The notes: generated from the letters alone by a model not told the origin. A stretch of 39,743 nt of DNA from an uncultured Clostridia bacterium (GCA_945915235.1 CAMEEX010000007.1:1-39743), one strand, 5' to 3'. Positions 16,449 to 27,687 are shown, counted from the stretch's first letter. Numbers and translations: made by a program.

Positions 16449-19400
16449 CAGAATAAGAGTCAACAATATAAAATATAATTTCGGCACGCAGTACTACGAT
16501 GATTTCCTCATGCGTTTTTCGTGCAGAAATACCATATATGACCTCGCAAACGGAGGCGGAAAGAGCGTGCTCATGCTTCTTCTGCTCCAGACCATGCTTC
16601 CGAACTGCACGCTCGATGAGAAACAGCCGGTTGAGAAGCTTTTTACACAGCAGGGCGGAAGCACGACGATACATTCGCTTGTCGAGTGGAAGCTCGACTC
16701 GTGCGATGTCAAGAACGGCTACAAGTACATGACCTGCGGCTTCTGCGCGAGAAAGGCAAGGGGCGGCGAGGACAGTGAGGACGAGGCGAGATCGGGCATA
16801 GAGTACTTCAACTACTGCATTTTTTACCGGGAATTCGGGGATAATGACATTAAAAATCTTCCTCTCTCCGACGGGAAGGAGCGCATCACCTACAACGGGC
16901 TGAAGGCGTATTTAAGGGATCTTGAGAGGAAGGATTTCGGGGTTAAGGTAAGGCTCTTTGACAGAAAGGGAGATTACCTGAGCTTCATAAACGACTACGG
17001 AATTTACGAGAGCCACTGGGAGCTGGTCAGGGGCATAAACAAGACCGAGGGACATGTCAGAACCTACTTTGAGAGCAATTATAGGACGACGAGGAAGGTC
17101 GTGGAGGATCTTCTCATCGAGGAGATAATCGAGAAATCCTATAACAACCGTATCCGCGGAGGAAACGGCGACGATGAGATGTCGAGGACGCTTCTCGAGA
17201 TAAAGGATAAGCTTTTGGAGCTTGCAAAGAGAAGGGACGACATAGAAAACTATGACAGACAGCTCGTGCTCATCTCCGATTTTACCTCGAAGGCATCGGA
17301 TTTTGGAAATATTTTCGAGCGCAAGGAGGAGGGAAAGAACAGGCTGTTCAGATACCTTTTAGCGGCGAGGGCACAGGTGGAGAAGAAGGAGCTCGAGGCA
17401 AAAAGGCTTGAGGGTGAGCTTTCACAGCTTAAAGATGCGGAGCTCACGCAGGAGAAGCTTATTGCCGCGGCGCTCATAGCCGAGGAGGAGACAGAGCTTA
17501 AAAAGGTGCGCGAGCTGGTGGACAGCCTTACTCAGAGCTGCAATGCGCTCTCAAAAAGCTATGAGGAGAACAAGGCAGAACTTGAACTGTCCTACGCTGC
17601 GGAGGACTACGCAGACTATGTAAAGCAGGAGAGGAACCTCGCCGAGCTGCGTGAGTACATCAACAACAGAAATAAGGGAAGAGGCGACCTCGCCCGCGAG
17701 CTTCGTGACCTCGCCGCGGCAAAGCAGGTGTACATGCAGGCGGAGCTGTCGGAAAATGAGAGCGGTCTTAAGGACATTGCACTGAGGGAGCAGGAGAGCC
17801 GCGAGGCGCTTGAAAATCTCAGGGAGAATTACCGCATGAACGACAACGAGTGTGCCCGCGCGGAGGGCAGGCTGGCGGCTCTTAGCGCACAGGTTATTGA
17901 GCTTGAGCGCGATATAAAGGAGAAGCTGGAACACACACCGCTTCTTGTGACAGAGAATGCGTCCGCCGAGGCGGTAAAGTACGGTGAGCGGCTTGAGGAG
18001 CTGAGAACGGCACAGGCCGCGCTCGAGACGGAGCAGGAGCAATTAAACGCCAAGAAGGACGGCTTCATAAAGGAGCGCGCGGAGGCTGAGGCGGCGCTTG
18101 TAAGCTGCAACGAGAGCATTGATGCGCTCACTAAGAAGCTTTCAAGGGCGCGCGACAGGGAGAACGAGCTGACGGCGCTCGGCAGGGTATACGGTGAACC
18201 TGACCACGGAAAGCTGAGGGACGTGCTGGGGCAGGCTTATGACAGCATGCTCTCGGGACGCGGACAGCTTCGGAAAAAGACTGACACCATAAAGGAATAT
18301 ATAAGCTCCATAGAGAACTTAAAACCGGTCGACCCTAAGGGCGTACAGAAGATGTGCGAATACCTCACGAGCAGATATGAGGGAGCCGTAGTCGGAGGCG
18401 CTGAGTATCTGCGCGGGAAGAACAGTGACGAGTGTGCGGCTCTCGCGGCGGCATTTCCGTATCTTCCGTATTCCGTGCTTGTCGGGGACGACTATGAGGC
18501 TGTGTGCCGCGACAGAAATGTCATGGCAATGGACTGCGGCGTGGTGCCGATAATAAAGCTCGCCGCCGTGGAGAAGGTGCTTGGGTCGGACGGCGCGGAG
18601 GATATCGGTCAGCCGGACGAGGTGTATATGCTTGCCTGCCGCGACCTGTCATTTATATATGATGAGGCGGGCAGACAGTCGGGGATAAAGAAGGCATCGG
18701 AGGAACTCGACCAGACGGAACTTGAGCTGTCGAAGCTCAAGGACAGGCTTGAGGTCGTGAAAAATGACTACGAGCGTGTGAGCGGTTACGCGTGCATGGA
18801 GACTGAGCAGGCGGCAGAGCTTGACAGGCAGCTCACACAGCAGAAGCTTGAGAAAGACAGGCTGGCGGAGAGGACGGGCAGGCTTGAGGAGCTTTTAGAG
18901 GGTATACAGGAGCGCTTTGCAGAGCTTTCGGAGCGCAGCCGCAGGCTTGAGTCGGAGCTTTCCGAGAACCTCAGAATAAAGGAAAGCCTTGAAAGCATCG
19001 CACTTTTAAGCGCGAAGTTAGATGAATGTAATCTGGAAATAAAAAAGAATGAGGCGGCAAAGGACGCGGCGCTCAAAGCCGGAAAGCTGTCAAAGGAGCT
19101 GTATGAGAGCAGGGAGAGGGCATGCAACGAGCTCACCGCGAGGAAGAACAGCTATCAGGAGAATATAGACAGAATAAAAAAGATATGGGAGATGTACGCG
19201 CCGTACTACGATGGGAAAGCGGAAACGTCTGACGATGCGGCGGATAAGGAGGCTTCCGGCGAGGTGAAGCTCTTGGTGCCGGCGACGGAGCTGGATGCCC
19301 GCTTCAAAGCGATATTGGCGCTTATGACTCAGGAGCTCGGTGACGTGGCTGACAAGGAGAGGCTCATGGAAAACTGCCGTGAAGCCATGGAGAAAGCACA

Positions 19401-20916
19401 GCGCTCGATGCTTCACAGAGGTGTCACCCTCGAGCGTGCGAGGGAGCTTGACGGTGAGGGAGCACTGCGCGTCAAGAGTCCTGCAGAGCTTAATGAGCTG
19501 ATTTCGGCTCAGGATAAGCTTAGGCAGAGCCTTAAGGACGCGCAGGGTGAGCTTGACGGAGCCAGCACGCAGATGAACCGTATAGAGGGCAGCAGTGCAT
19601 ATGCAAAGAAGAGCTATGAGGAGCACTACGGCGAACTGTCTGAGCTGTCCGTGTTAAATCCACAGGAGTACATCAGGCAGCACAGGGCAGAGCTTGACAG
19701 GCTGAAAAATGAATATAAGGCTCTCGCTGACACGCAGAAGGCTAATTTTAAGGAGCAGACCTCGTGCATGCTCATGCAGAAGGACCTCGAGCGCATGGTA
19801 AAATCAGTTGCGCCCGACGCGGAGGATATCATAAACGGTATGGTTTCCTCGGACGCGTCTGTCACGGAGCTGCCGCAGGAGGAGCTTACAAACGCACAGT
19901 ATGAGGAGGCGGGACGCGCTTTTGAGGCTCTTTTGAAGGAGGAGCAGAAGAAGCGAGCGGCATTTGTCCGTGCGAGGGATATGCTTGTCGACGAGCTGGA
20001 CGGGCTGAAAGCGTATGAGCTTGCACAGGAGATAAAGCAGAATGTACAGCCACCTCAGTGCAGGGCTGACGCCGATGAGCTGGCGGAGGCACTCAAGGGC
20101 ACGATGGACTGCATTGCGCTTGAGAGGGACAGGATAAGCAGAGGAATTGATGACATGGAGCTCATCAAGAGCAATTTTGAGAACAGGTGTGTGCAGATAT
20201 GCACCAATATCCGCTCCGAGCTCGAGAGGCTTGATAAGCTGTCGAAAATAACCCTTGATGATGAGGTAATTCCGGTGTTGTCGCTTCAGATACCTTATAT
20301 TAAGGAAGAAATGTATAAAGACAGAATGTCTGTGTATATTAATGAGACAGTGTCACTTGCGGAGAATTTCAAGACTATGGAGGAACGCCTCAAATATATA
20401 AGAGGCAGGCTTTGCTGGAAGAGACTTTTTTCTGTCATAGTAACGGATATGGACAGCATAAAGCTGAGTCTGTATAAGCGCGAGAGGATAAAGGACCAGA
20501 GCCGTTATCTGCGCTATGAGGAGGCTGTCGGAAGTACGGGACAGTCACAGGGTATCTACATTCAGTTCCTTGTGTCGGTCATCAACTACATCGCGAGCAT
20601 AAATGCGGGCGGGAAGGAGGCTGCCGTGCTCGGAAAGACAATATTTATCGACAATCCTTTCGGAGCGGCGAAGGATGTGTATATCTGGGAACCGATTTTT
20701 AAATTATTAAAGACGAACCATGTACAGCTCATAGTCCCGGCAAGAGGTGCGACACCTGCCATAACGGGTCGTTTTGACGTGAATTATGTGCTCGGTCAGA
20801 AACTTGTCGACAAAAAACAGCAGACAGTCGTGGTGGACTACCACAGTCAGGTTGCCGAGAGCGAATTGGAGTACGAAAGACTAAGCTTTTCGCAGGAAAG
20901 TTTTGATTTTCTCTAA
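16435..20916 (+). CDS. JetC/MukB-like SMC-family ATPase
   Basis: 1493 aa; N-terminal RVNNIKYNFG...YDLANGGGKSVLMLLLLQ Walker A; long coiled coils around a hinge-like globular part (FPYLPYSVLVGDDYEAVC); C-terminal GSTGQSQGIYIQFLVSVINYI signature and KTIFIDNPFG Walker B. Confidence 0.88.
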   Translation: MPQINRIRVNNIKYNFGTQYYDDFLMRFSCRNTIYDLANGGGKSVLMLLLLQTMLPNCTLDEKQPVEKLFTQQGGSTTIHSLVEWKLDSCDVKNGYKYMTCGFCARKARGGEDSEDEARSGIEYFNYCIFYREFGDNDIKNLPLSDGKERITYNGLKAYLRDLERKDFGVKVRLFDRKGDYLSFINDYGIYESHWELVRGINKTEGHVRTYFESNYRTTRKVVEDLLIEEIIEKSYNNRIRGGNGDDEMSRTLLEIKDKLLELAKRRDDIENYDRQLVLISDFTSKASDFGNIFERKEEGKNRLFRYLLAARAQVEKKELEAKRLEGELSQLKDAELTQEKLIAAALIAEEETELKKVRELVDSLTQSCNALSKSYEENKAELELSYAAEDYADYVKQERNLAELREYINNRNKGRGDLARELRDLAAAKQVYMQAELSENESGLKDIALREQESREALENLRENYRMNDNECARAEGRLAALSAQVIELERDIKEKLEHTPLLVTENASAEAVKYGERLEELRTAQAALETEQEQLNAKKDGFIKERAEAEAALVSCNESIDALTKKLSRARDRENELTALGRVYGEPDHGKLRDVLGQAYDSMLSGRGQLRKKTDTIKEYISSIENLKPVDPKGVQKMCEYLTSRYEGAVVGGAEYLRGKNSDECAALAAAFPYLPYSVLVGDDYEAVCRDRNVMAMDCGVVPIIKLAAVEKVLGSDGAEDIGQPDEVYMLACRDLSFIYDEAGRQSGIKKASEELDQTELELSKLKDRLEVVKNDYERVSGYACMETEQAAELDRQLTQQKLEKDRLAERTGRLEELLEGIQERFAELSERSRRLESELSENLRIKESLESIALLSAKLDECNLEIKKNEAAKDAALKAGKLSKELYESRERACNELTARKNSYQENIDRIKKIWEMYAPYYDGKAETSDDAADKEASGEVKLLVPATELDARFKAILALMTQELGDVADKERLMENCREAMEKAQRSMLHRGVTLERARELDGEGALRVKSPAELNELISAQDKLRQSLKDAQGELDGASTQMNRIEGSSAYAKKSYEEHYGELSELSVLNPQEYIRQHRAELDRLKNEYKALADTQKANFKEQTSCMLMQKDLERMVKSVAPDAEDIINGMVSSDASVTELPQEELTNAQYEEAGRAFEALLKEEQKKRAAFVRARDMLVDELDGLKAYELAQEIKQNVQPPQCRADADELAEALKGTMDCIALERDRISRGIDDMELIKSNFENRCVQICTNIRSELERLDKLSKITLDDEVIPVLSLQIPYIKEEMYKDRMSVYINETVSLAENFKTMEERLKYIRGRLCWKRLFSVIVTDMDSIKLSLYKRERIKDQSRYLRYEEAVGSTGQSQGIYIQFLVSVINYIASINAGGKEAAVLGKTIFIDNPFGAAKDVYIWEPIFKLLKTNHVQLIVPARGATPAITGRFDVNYVLGQKLVDKKQQTVVVDYHSQVAESELEYERLSFSQESFDFL

Positions 20917-20954
20917 GTGCTGTGATACACTAAAAATATCATTCTTATTGTGAG

Positions 20955-23705
20955 GTGAACAACTTGGACAAGTATGAGTTGACCATTAAAATAGAAAAAC
21001 TTGATAAGCTGGTAAAGAGCAAAGACTATGTCAATGCAGCCAAAGTGGCAGAGCAGATAGAGTGGAAGAAGATGAAGCAGTGGAGCGTCATGTCCAACGC
21101 CATAGATGCATTTGTCGCTACGGGCAGATATGACAGGGCGAGAAATGTCTGCATATACGCATATAACCGCAAGCTTGGGGGAAGAAGGCTTCTTGCGACG
21201 CTCATGGATATGTATGTGAAGCTGGGCGAATACGACGATGCCGAGGAGATATATCAGGAGTATGTTGAGCTTGCACCGAGGGACGTGACAGGCTTCATAC
21301 TTCTCTATAAGCTCAAGCGCGCGCAGGGCGCACCTGTCGAGGAGCTGATAAACATACTGCAGGAATACAAGGAGAAGGAGCTTGACGAGGAGTACGAGTT
21401 CGAGCTTGCACTGCTCTACAGCGAGGCGGGCATGACGGACAAGTGCGTGAAGGAATGTGATGAGCTTGCCTTATGGTTTGCAGACGGAATATATGTCGAA
21501 AAGGCACTCAGGTTAAAGCAGCTCTATGCGCCGCTGACACCGAAACAGGCTGAGAAGCTTGCAAGGCTTGGGAGCTTGCAGGAGGTGGCGGCTGCCGCGG
21601 AGGAACCGGAGTATCAGTATGAGCCGAAAGCAGAGCCACAGAAGTACGATTATGAGCCGGAGACTCAGGCATACGAGAAGCAGCGGCCTGACGATAGCAA
21701 CGAGACTGCAACGACAGAATATGAACAGCCTCAGGATGAAGAGACGTGGCAGGATGAGTATAAGCAGCCGCAGCCTGAGCAGTATCCGCAGGAAACACAA
21801 CAGTATGATGATTTGGCACAGCCAGAACAGCAGACACCGGAAGAGTGCGACGCCGTCGAAAATACGACCGAGTGGTCCCCTATAGATGTTGATAAGGCGA
21901 TGGAGCAGGCAGCGCCGCAGCAGCACCACAGGGCAGCAGCGGTACCTGCCAGCGCGGACATGCAGCAGCTTGAGACAGATTATGACATTGATATCAAGGT
22001 TCCCGATTATTCCGTTTACGATACAAGAAATGTGCAGCAGGAGCTCAAGGCTAATGTCAAAGAGATAATGGAGGCGTACAAGAACAGGGAAAAGACAGAG
22101 GCTATACGCGAGGCGGCACAGCTTGAGGATATGGATGATGATTCGGATCCGACAAAGGAAATAATCATCAACAAGCACCAGTGGAGAAAAGCATCGAGAA
22201 ACTCCGCCAAGCGGCAGAATACGCAGCATTCTGCTACACCTGAGCCCAAGACGGAAGCGCCTGAGGTTCCTGTATCCCCTGATGCAGCCATAAGGCAGGC
22301 GGCAGAGAAGATGACGCTTGAGCAGATGTCAGAGCTTGTCGCACAGCTTCAGGCAGAGCAGGAGAGAAGGCGCAGGGAGGCGGCGAAGCAGAACTCACAG
22401 ACCGCAGGGCAGATGGATATATCGCAGTGGCTGTCGGATATAGACGATGATGAGCCGGAGGCTGAAACGAAGAAGGAGGCACCTGCTGTTGAGCCTGTAA
22501 ACGAACCTAAGAGAGAAACACTTGCTGCGGAGCCTGTAAGCGAACCGGAGAAAGAGGAAGTTGAGGCAGAGCAGGATGCTGACGACTACAGCGCCGCAGA
22601 GCGGGAGGCAATAGCTAAGACCGTACGCGAGATTGCCGCATCGATTGACGGGCAGACACAGAAGGATACGCAGCCTGCTGATGATGACACCGAGTTCGAG
22701 GAAATTCCTGATGTCGAGGAGGACGGGACGGAGGAGTACGAGGATAACACGGATACAACCTCTGCTGAGGATGCCTACGACGAGCTGCCTGACTTAGAGA
22801 AAGCTATTAATGCGGGAATAGAGAAGATAATAGATGACAGCATGAAGGCGGCTGTGGGGTCTGCCGACTCGGAGCGATATTATCTTAAGGACGAGGAAAA
22901 AGTATTTCTCGATAAATATCTTTATATGACCGGTATGGAGAGAAGACTGTGCAGATATATCGGTTCATGGAGAGCAGCGCAGAACGGTTCGGGCGAGACA
23001 GGAAACATCGCCATCATGGGAAGCAGGAATACGGACAAGACGGCGTTTGCGGTGAACCTGTTCAAGGCACTTCATGTGTATGATGCAGACCGTGAACAGA
23101 AGCTTGCGAGAATATCCGCCGACAAGATTAATGAGAAGGGCTATGCAGCGTATGCTGATAAGCTTGTCGGTCAGACACTTGTAATAGAAAATGCCGGAAG
23201 GCTTAAAAGGGAGGCTGTTGCCTCGATACTTGAGCTCAAGGACAATACATTGTTTATGATTATTGACGAGGAGTTCGAGATTAATAAACTTTTTGCGGAT
23301 AATCCGGATTTTTCGGACGCATTTACGGGACGTTTCCTGCTCAAGCAGTACACGGTTAATGAGCTGGTTGACATAGCCAAGGATTTTGCCGAGGAACAGG
23401 GCTGGAGAGTGGAGGATAAGGCACTGTTAAAGCTCTATCTTATACTGAGCCAGATTCCGAATGACGATAACGGAAATATTGTCGATATTGTGAAGGAGCT
23501 TATGAAACACGCTGCAAAGCATGCACAAAGGAGGTTTGGAAACAAGCTCTTCGGAAGGTTCCGCTCGGTTCTTGTCATCAAGGAAAGCGACCTCATGTCG
23601 GAGGATGAGTATGAAGATGATGAGGACGAGGACGAAGAAGAAACACAGGATACAAAAAGCGAAAATGAATATGAGGACAGCTATGACGACGATGATGAGG
23701 AATAG
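20955..23705 (+). CDS. TPR-repeat protein with acidic/Q-rich linker and degenerate CbbX-like AAA domain
   Basis: TPR-like N-terminus (GRYDRARNVCIYAYNRKLGGRRLLATLMDMYVKLGEYDDAEEIYQEYVELAP); low-complexity middle; GNIAIMGSRNTDKTAFAVNLFKAL degenerate P-loop; FEINKLFADNPDFSDAFTGRFLLKQYTVNELVDIA resembles CbbX/SpoVK sensor region. GTG 20955 or TTG 20964 start. Confidence 0.75.
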   Translation: MNNLDKYELTIKIEKLDKLVKSKDYVNAAKVAEQIEWKKMKQWSVMSNAIDAFVATGRYDRARNVCIYAYNRKLGGRRLLATLMDMYVKLGEYDDAEEIYQEYVELAPRDVTGFILLYKLKRAQGAPVEELINILQEYKEKELDEEYEFELALLYSEAGMTDKCVKECDELALWFADGIYVEKALRLKQLYAPLTPKQAEKLARLGSLQEVAAAAEEPEYQYEPKAEPQKYDYEPETQAYEKQRPDDSNETATTEYEQPQDEETWQDEYKQPQPEQYPQETQQYDDLAQPEQQTPEECDAVENTTEWSPIDVDKAMEQAAPQQHHRAAAVPASADMQQLETDYDIDIKVPDYSVYDTRNVQQELKANVKEIMEAYKNREKTEAIREAAQLEDMDDDSDPTKEIIINKHQWRKASRNSAKRQNTQHSATPEPKTEAPEVPVSPDAAIRQAAEKMTLEQMSELVAQLQAEQERRRREAAKQNSQTAGQMDISQWLSDIDDDEPEAETKKEAPAVEPVNEPKRETLAAEPVSEPEKEEVEAEQDADDYSAAEREAIAKTVREIAASIDGQTQKDTQPADDDTEFEEIPDVEEDGTEEYEDNTDTTSAEDAYDELPDLEKAINAGIEKIIDDSMKAAVGSADSERYYLKDEEKVFLDKYLYMTGMERRLCRYIGSWRAAQNGSGETGNIAIMGSRNTDKTAFAVNLFKALHVYDADREQKLARISADKINEKGYAAYADKLVGQTLVIENAGRLKREAVASILELKDNTLFMIIDEEFEINKLFADNPDFSDAFTGRFLLKQYTVNELVDIAKDFAEEQGWRVEDKALLKLYLILSQIPNDDNGNIVDIVKELMKHAAKHAQRRFGNKLFGRFRSVLVIKESDLMSEDEYEDDEDEDEEETQDTKSENEYEDSYDDDDEE

Positions 23706-23768
23706 CTGATTTGAGAGGTATGCTATTATTGGCAGACAATATTAATATATAGCCCGGAGGAGAAGGTA

Positions 23769-25388
23769 ATGGGAAGTGTAAAGGAAACTATTGAGAACGG
23801 CAAGGCCGTTCTCGGAATTGAGTTTGGCTCTACAAGGATAAAGGCGGTGCTCATAGACGAAAATCATGCACCGATAGCAGGCGGAAGCCATGAGTGGGAG
23901 AACCGCTATGAGAACGGAGTGTGGACATACAGCCTTGACGATATATGGAATGGTCTCACGGACTGCTATGCGTCACTAAAGGCGGATGTGAAGGAAAAGT
24001 ATGGGGTTGTATTAAAGAAGCTTGGCGCAATCGGATTTTCCGCTATGATGCATGGCTATATGGTTTTTGACAAGGAGGGTGAGCTCTTAGTTCCATTCAG
24101 GACATGGAGAAACAGTATAACCGAGGAGGCGGCGGACGAGCTGACTTCACTTTTTAACTATAACATACCTCAGAGATGGAGCATCGCACATCTCTATCAG
24201 GCGATGCTAAAAGATGAGGAGCATCTTCCACGAATTGATTATATGACGACTCTTGAGGGTTTCATACACTGGAAGCTTACGGGTGAGAGGGTTATCGGTG
24301 TCGGGGAGGCATCAGGAATGTTCCCTATTGATACCACGACTAAGAATTACAATGCCAATATGGTAGGAAAGTTTGACTCGCTCATTGAGGAGAGAAATGC
24401 GCGCGGTGATAAAGCACAGCTTCCGTGGAGACTTATGGACATCATGCCTAAGGTTCTCCTTGCCGGAGATGAGGCGGGAAGCCTTACGGCAGAAGGAGCG
24501 GCGCTTCTTGACAAGGACGGAGACCTTGAGGCGGGAATACCTCTTTGCCCGCCTGAGGGAGATGCAGGAACGGGAATGACGGCTACGAATGCAGTAGCAG
24601 TCAGAACGGGAAATGTATCCGCAGGAACGAGTGTGTTCGCCATGATAGTTATGGAGAAGGAGCTTTCAAAGGTATATCCTGAGATTGACCTTGTGACAAC
24701 TCCTACCGGAAATCTTGTGTCGATGGTTCACTGCAATAACTGCACATCGGACCTCAATGCATGGGTAAACATATTCAAGGAGTTCGAGGAGGCTCTCGGC
24801 ATTCCCGTAGATATGAATAAGCTCTTCTCAGTGCTCTATAATAAGGCACTTGAGGGTGATGCCGACTGTGGCGGACTCATGTCCTACGGGTACATATCGG
24901 GTGAGAACATCACACATATGGAGGAGGGCAGGCCTCTTTTTGTGAGAAATACCAACAGCAGCTTCACTCTTGCTAACTTTATGAGAACGCATCTGTACAC
25001 ATCACTTGGCGCGCTCAAGATAGGTCTTGATATTCTTCTGAAGGAGGAGGGAGTCAAAGTCGACTCGATAACGGGACACGGCGGACTCTTTAAGACCAAG
25101 GGGGTTGGCCAGAGATTTCTTGCGGCAGCCATGGATACGCCTATAACCGTTATGGAGACCGCGGGAGAGGGAGGAGCATGGGGAATGGCACTTCTCGCAG
25201 CTTATATGATTAAGAAAGGAAATAATGAGACTCTTGATGACTATTTGAATAACAAGGTATTTGCCGGACAGAGCGGAAGCACCATGGAGCCGGATGCTGA
25301 GGATGTTAATGGCTTTGATGAGTTTATTGCGCGCTACAAGGCAGGACTTGCAGTCGAGAGAGCAGCAGTAGACAATTATGAAAATTAA
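23769..25388 (+). CDS. FGGY-family carbohydrate kinase (pentulose kinase-like)
   Basis: [80 protein letters not shown]; pairs with AraD-like gene downstream. Confidence 0.9.
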   Translation: MGSVKETIENGKAVLGIEFGSTRIKAVLIDENHAPIAGGSHEWENRYENGVWTYSLDDIWNGLTDCYASLKADVKEKYGVVLKKLGAIGFSAMMHGYMVFDKEGELLVPFRTWRNSITEEAADELTSLFNYNIPQRWSIAHLYQAMLKDEEHLPRIDYMTTLEGFIHWKLTGERVIGVGEASGMFPIDTTTKNYNANMVGKFDSLIEERNARGDKAQLPWRLMDIMPKVLLAGDEAGSLTAEGAALLDKDGDLEAGIPLCPPEGDAGTGMTATNAVAVRTGNVSAGTSVFAMIVMEKELSKVYPEIDLVTTPTGNLVSMVHCNNCTSDLNAWVNIFKEFEEALGIPVDMNKLFSVLYNKALEGDADCGGLMSYGYISGENITHMEEGRPLFVRNTNSSFTLANFMRTHLYTSLGALKIGLDILLKEEGVKVDSITGHGGLFKTKGVGQRFLAAAMDTPITVMETAGEGGAWGMALLAAYMIKKGNNETLDDYLNNKVFAGQSGSTMEPDAEDVNGFDEFIARYKAGLAVERAAVDNYEN

Positions 25389-26955
25389 GGGAATTGAAAA
25401 TATATCGGTGAAGGTCATCACAGCTTTGTTGGCTCTGATGATGCTTCCGGTAGTTGTATTAAGCTTTCCGTACAGATACGAAAATATACTTATGACGATA
25501 GAGAAGGTATATCTTCTAAGGGACAATCCGATAGTGGTGTTTCTTCTGACCTGCGCTTTTATGGCGATGATTATGGGTGCTGCTAAGCTTCTGTGCCTTA
25601 TACCCGAGAAAAAGGGAAGATGGCTTATACCGGCAGCGGGGGCAGCGATATCACTTGCGATAGCTCTTTACTGGGTGTTTTCGTGCAAGGCGGCACCGCA
25701 GGCAGATCAGGCGAGTGCTTACTGGGCGGCGGTTATGCAGTATCAGTCGGCTCTTGAGGAGGGGTCGGAGTTTTTGACGTATATACAGACCTATCAGCAG
25801 CAGCTGGGGCTTGTATGGCTGTATATGCTGCTATTTAGGATAACCGGAGAGCTGAGTTTTTTTCCGCTCATATTCCTGAATGCACTCTGTGTGCCGGTGA
25901 TGCTCGTTGCGCTCTACGCCATTGTCTACACGATATCCAAAAGATACGACTGTGCGGTGGCAGCGATGCTTCTTGGGCTTAGCTGTGTGCCGGTTTATAT
26001 GTATTCTTCGTTTGCGTACGGGGAGATGATATCAACTACATTTTCGATGCTCGCGGTAATGCTTGCCATGATGATACTTGAAAAGTATGACAGGCGGTTC
26101 ACAAATATGAAAAAAAAGGATAAGGCAGTATTCATTCTGGAGCATGCCGGCTGCTTTGCGTGCATGTTCATTGCGATACAGCTCAGGATGAACAGCCTTA
26201 TTGTAGTGATTGCCATAGCAGTGGTCACGGCAGTAAAGGCAATTTCAAAAAAGCGCCCTGCGGGACTTGTGCTTATTGCCTGTGTGGCCGCAGGTGCAGT
26301 ACTTCCGGGTATGATTTCAAAGGCGGTTTTTTCGGAGCAGCTTGACGGAAAGGCTGGAATGCCCGCAATGCTCTGGATGGCAATGGGAATGCAGGAGGAG
26401 GACGGTCTGTGCGGCTGGAATAATTATTATAACATAGGAACCTACTATGAATGTGGTTCGGATGCAGAGCTTGCCTCTGAGAGAGCAAAGGCTGACATAG
26501 CGGACAGGCTGGAATATTTTAAAAATAACCCGGGGCAGGCTGTGAACTTCTATTTGAGAAAATTTGAGTCACAGTGGAACTGTCCGCTGTTTCAGTCCGT
26601 GCAGATGAACAGTTATATTGAAGGAAAACCGACGAATATTGCACACGGAATATTATACTTTGAGAATATTTATTACTATGTAAGGGATTTTGCGAATGTG
26701 CATCACTCGGCAGTGCTTCTGTGTGCGTTTGTCGGACTCATAGGGATGTACAGGAAGCACAGGGGGATAGAGTGCTATATTCTTGGTGTAACCATATTAG
26801 GTGGAATGTTGTTCAGTCTCATATGGGAGGCGAAGGCGAGGTACTGTTTTCCGTATTATGTTTTCATGCTGTCGCTTGCGGCGGTTGGGCTTTGCTGTAT
26901 GTGTGACGGTCTGAGTTATTTGTTTGGCAATAAAAAAGCTAAAGCAGGAAAATAA
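25378..26955 (+). CDS. Polytopic membrane protein, GT39/PMT-like glycosyltransferase
   Basis: Many TM segments; [11 protein letters not shown] and [18 protein letters not shown] resemble GT-C family; starts inside the kinase gene (11-nt overlap). Confidence 0.65.
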   Translation: MKIKGIENISVKVITALLALMMLPVVVLSFPYRYENILMTIEKVYLLRDNPIVVFLLTCAFMAMIMGAAKLLCLIPEKKGRWLIPAAGAAISLAIALYWVFSCKAAPQADQASAYWAAVMQYQSALEEGSEFLTYIQTYQQQLGLVWLYMLLFRITGELSFFPLIFLNALCVPVMLVALYAIVYTISKRYDCAVAAMLLGLSCVPVYMYSSFAYGEMISTTFSMLAVMLAMMILEKYDRRFTNMKKKDKAVFILEHAGCFACMFIAIQLRMNSLIVVIAIAVVTAVKAISKKRPAGLVLIACVAAGAVLPGMISKAVFSEQLDGKAGMPAMLWMAMGMQEEDGLCGWNNYYNIGTYYECGSDAELASERAKADIADRLEYFKNNPGQAVNFYLRKFESQWNCPLFQSVQMNSYIEGKPTNIAHGILYFENIYYYVRDFANVHHSAVLLCAFVGLIGMYRKHRGIECYILGVTILGGMLFSLIWEAKARYCFPYYVFMLSLAAVGLCCMCDGLSYLFGNKKAKAGK

Positions 26956-26982
26956 TATAATTTCAATGGAGGAGGAAATATT

Positions 26983-27687
26983 ATGCTTGAGCAGTTAAAG
27001 AAGGAAGTATACGAGGCGAATATGGAGCTCGTAAAGAGAGGGCTTGTAATCTACACATGGGGAAATGTAAGCGGCATTGACCGCGAGAGCGGGCTTGTGG
27101 TAATCAAGCCGAGCGGTGTCGACTATGATGTGATGACCCCTGATGACATGGTAGTCATCGACCTTGACGGAAATGTTGTCGAGGGTAAGTATAAGCCGTC
27201 CTCGGACACGGCGACACATCTTGTGCTCTATAAGCAGTACTCGGAGATAGGCGGCGTGGTACATACACATTCTAAGTGGGCAGTGACCTTTGCACAGGCA
27301 GGAATGGACATTCCGGCATTCGGAACAACCCATGCAGATTATTTCTACGGCGATATCCCATGCACAAGGGACCTGACGGCACAGGAAATCTACGAGGCTT
27401 ATGAACTCAATACGGGAAATGTCATCGTGGAGACGGTGGGAGACACCGATGCACTCGCGGTTCCGGGAATAGTTGTGAAGAACCATGGTCCGTTTGCATG
27501 GGGCAAGAGCGCCAAGGGTGCGGTATACAATGCGGTAGTCCTTGAGGCTGTTGCCGAGATGGCATACAACACCTTGACCCTCAACCCAAGAGTTCAGAGA
27601 GTGCCACAGCACCTTCTCGACAAGCATTACTTCAGAAAGCACGGAGCTAATGCTTACTATGGTCAGGGAGAAAACGAGGATCACTAA
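26983..27687 (+). CDS. araD: L-ribulose-5-phosphate 4-epimerase / class II aldolase
   Basis: [86 protein letters not shown]. Confidence 0.94.
   Translation: MLEQLKKEVYEANMELVKRGLVIYTWGNVSGIDRESGLVVIKPSGVDYDVMTPDDMVVIDLDGNVVEGKYKPSSDTATHLVLYKQYSEIGGVVHTHSKWAVTFAQAGMDIPAFGTTHADYFYGDIPCTRDLTAQEIYEAYELNTGNVIVETVGDTDALAVPGIVVKNHGPFAWGKSAKGAVYNAVVLEAVAEMAYNTLTLNPRVQRVPQHLLDKHYFRKHGANAYYGQGENEDH

Noticed and set aside
21513-22229. Minus-strand ORF rich in Leu/Ile/Arg/Cys opposite the linker of the 20955 gene
   Set aside because: Arises from the Gln/Glu/Asp-rich coding strand composition; no start context
26995-27684. 229-aa minus-strand ORF opposite araD
   Set aside because: Antisense of a clearly conserved gene; no domain motifs
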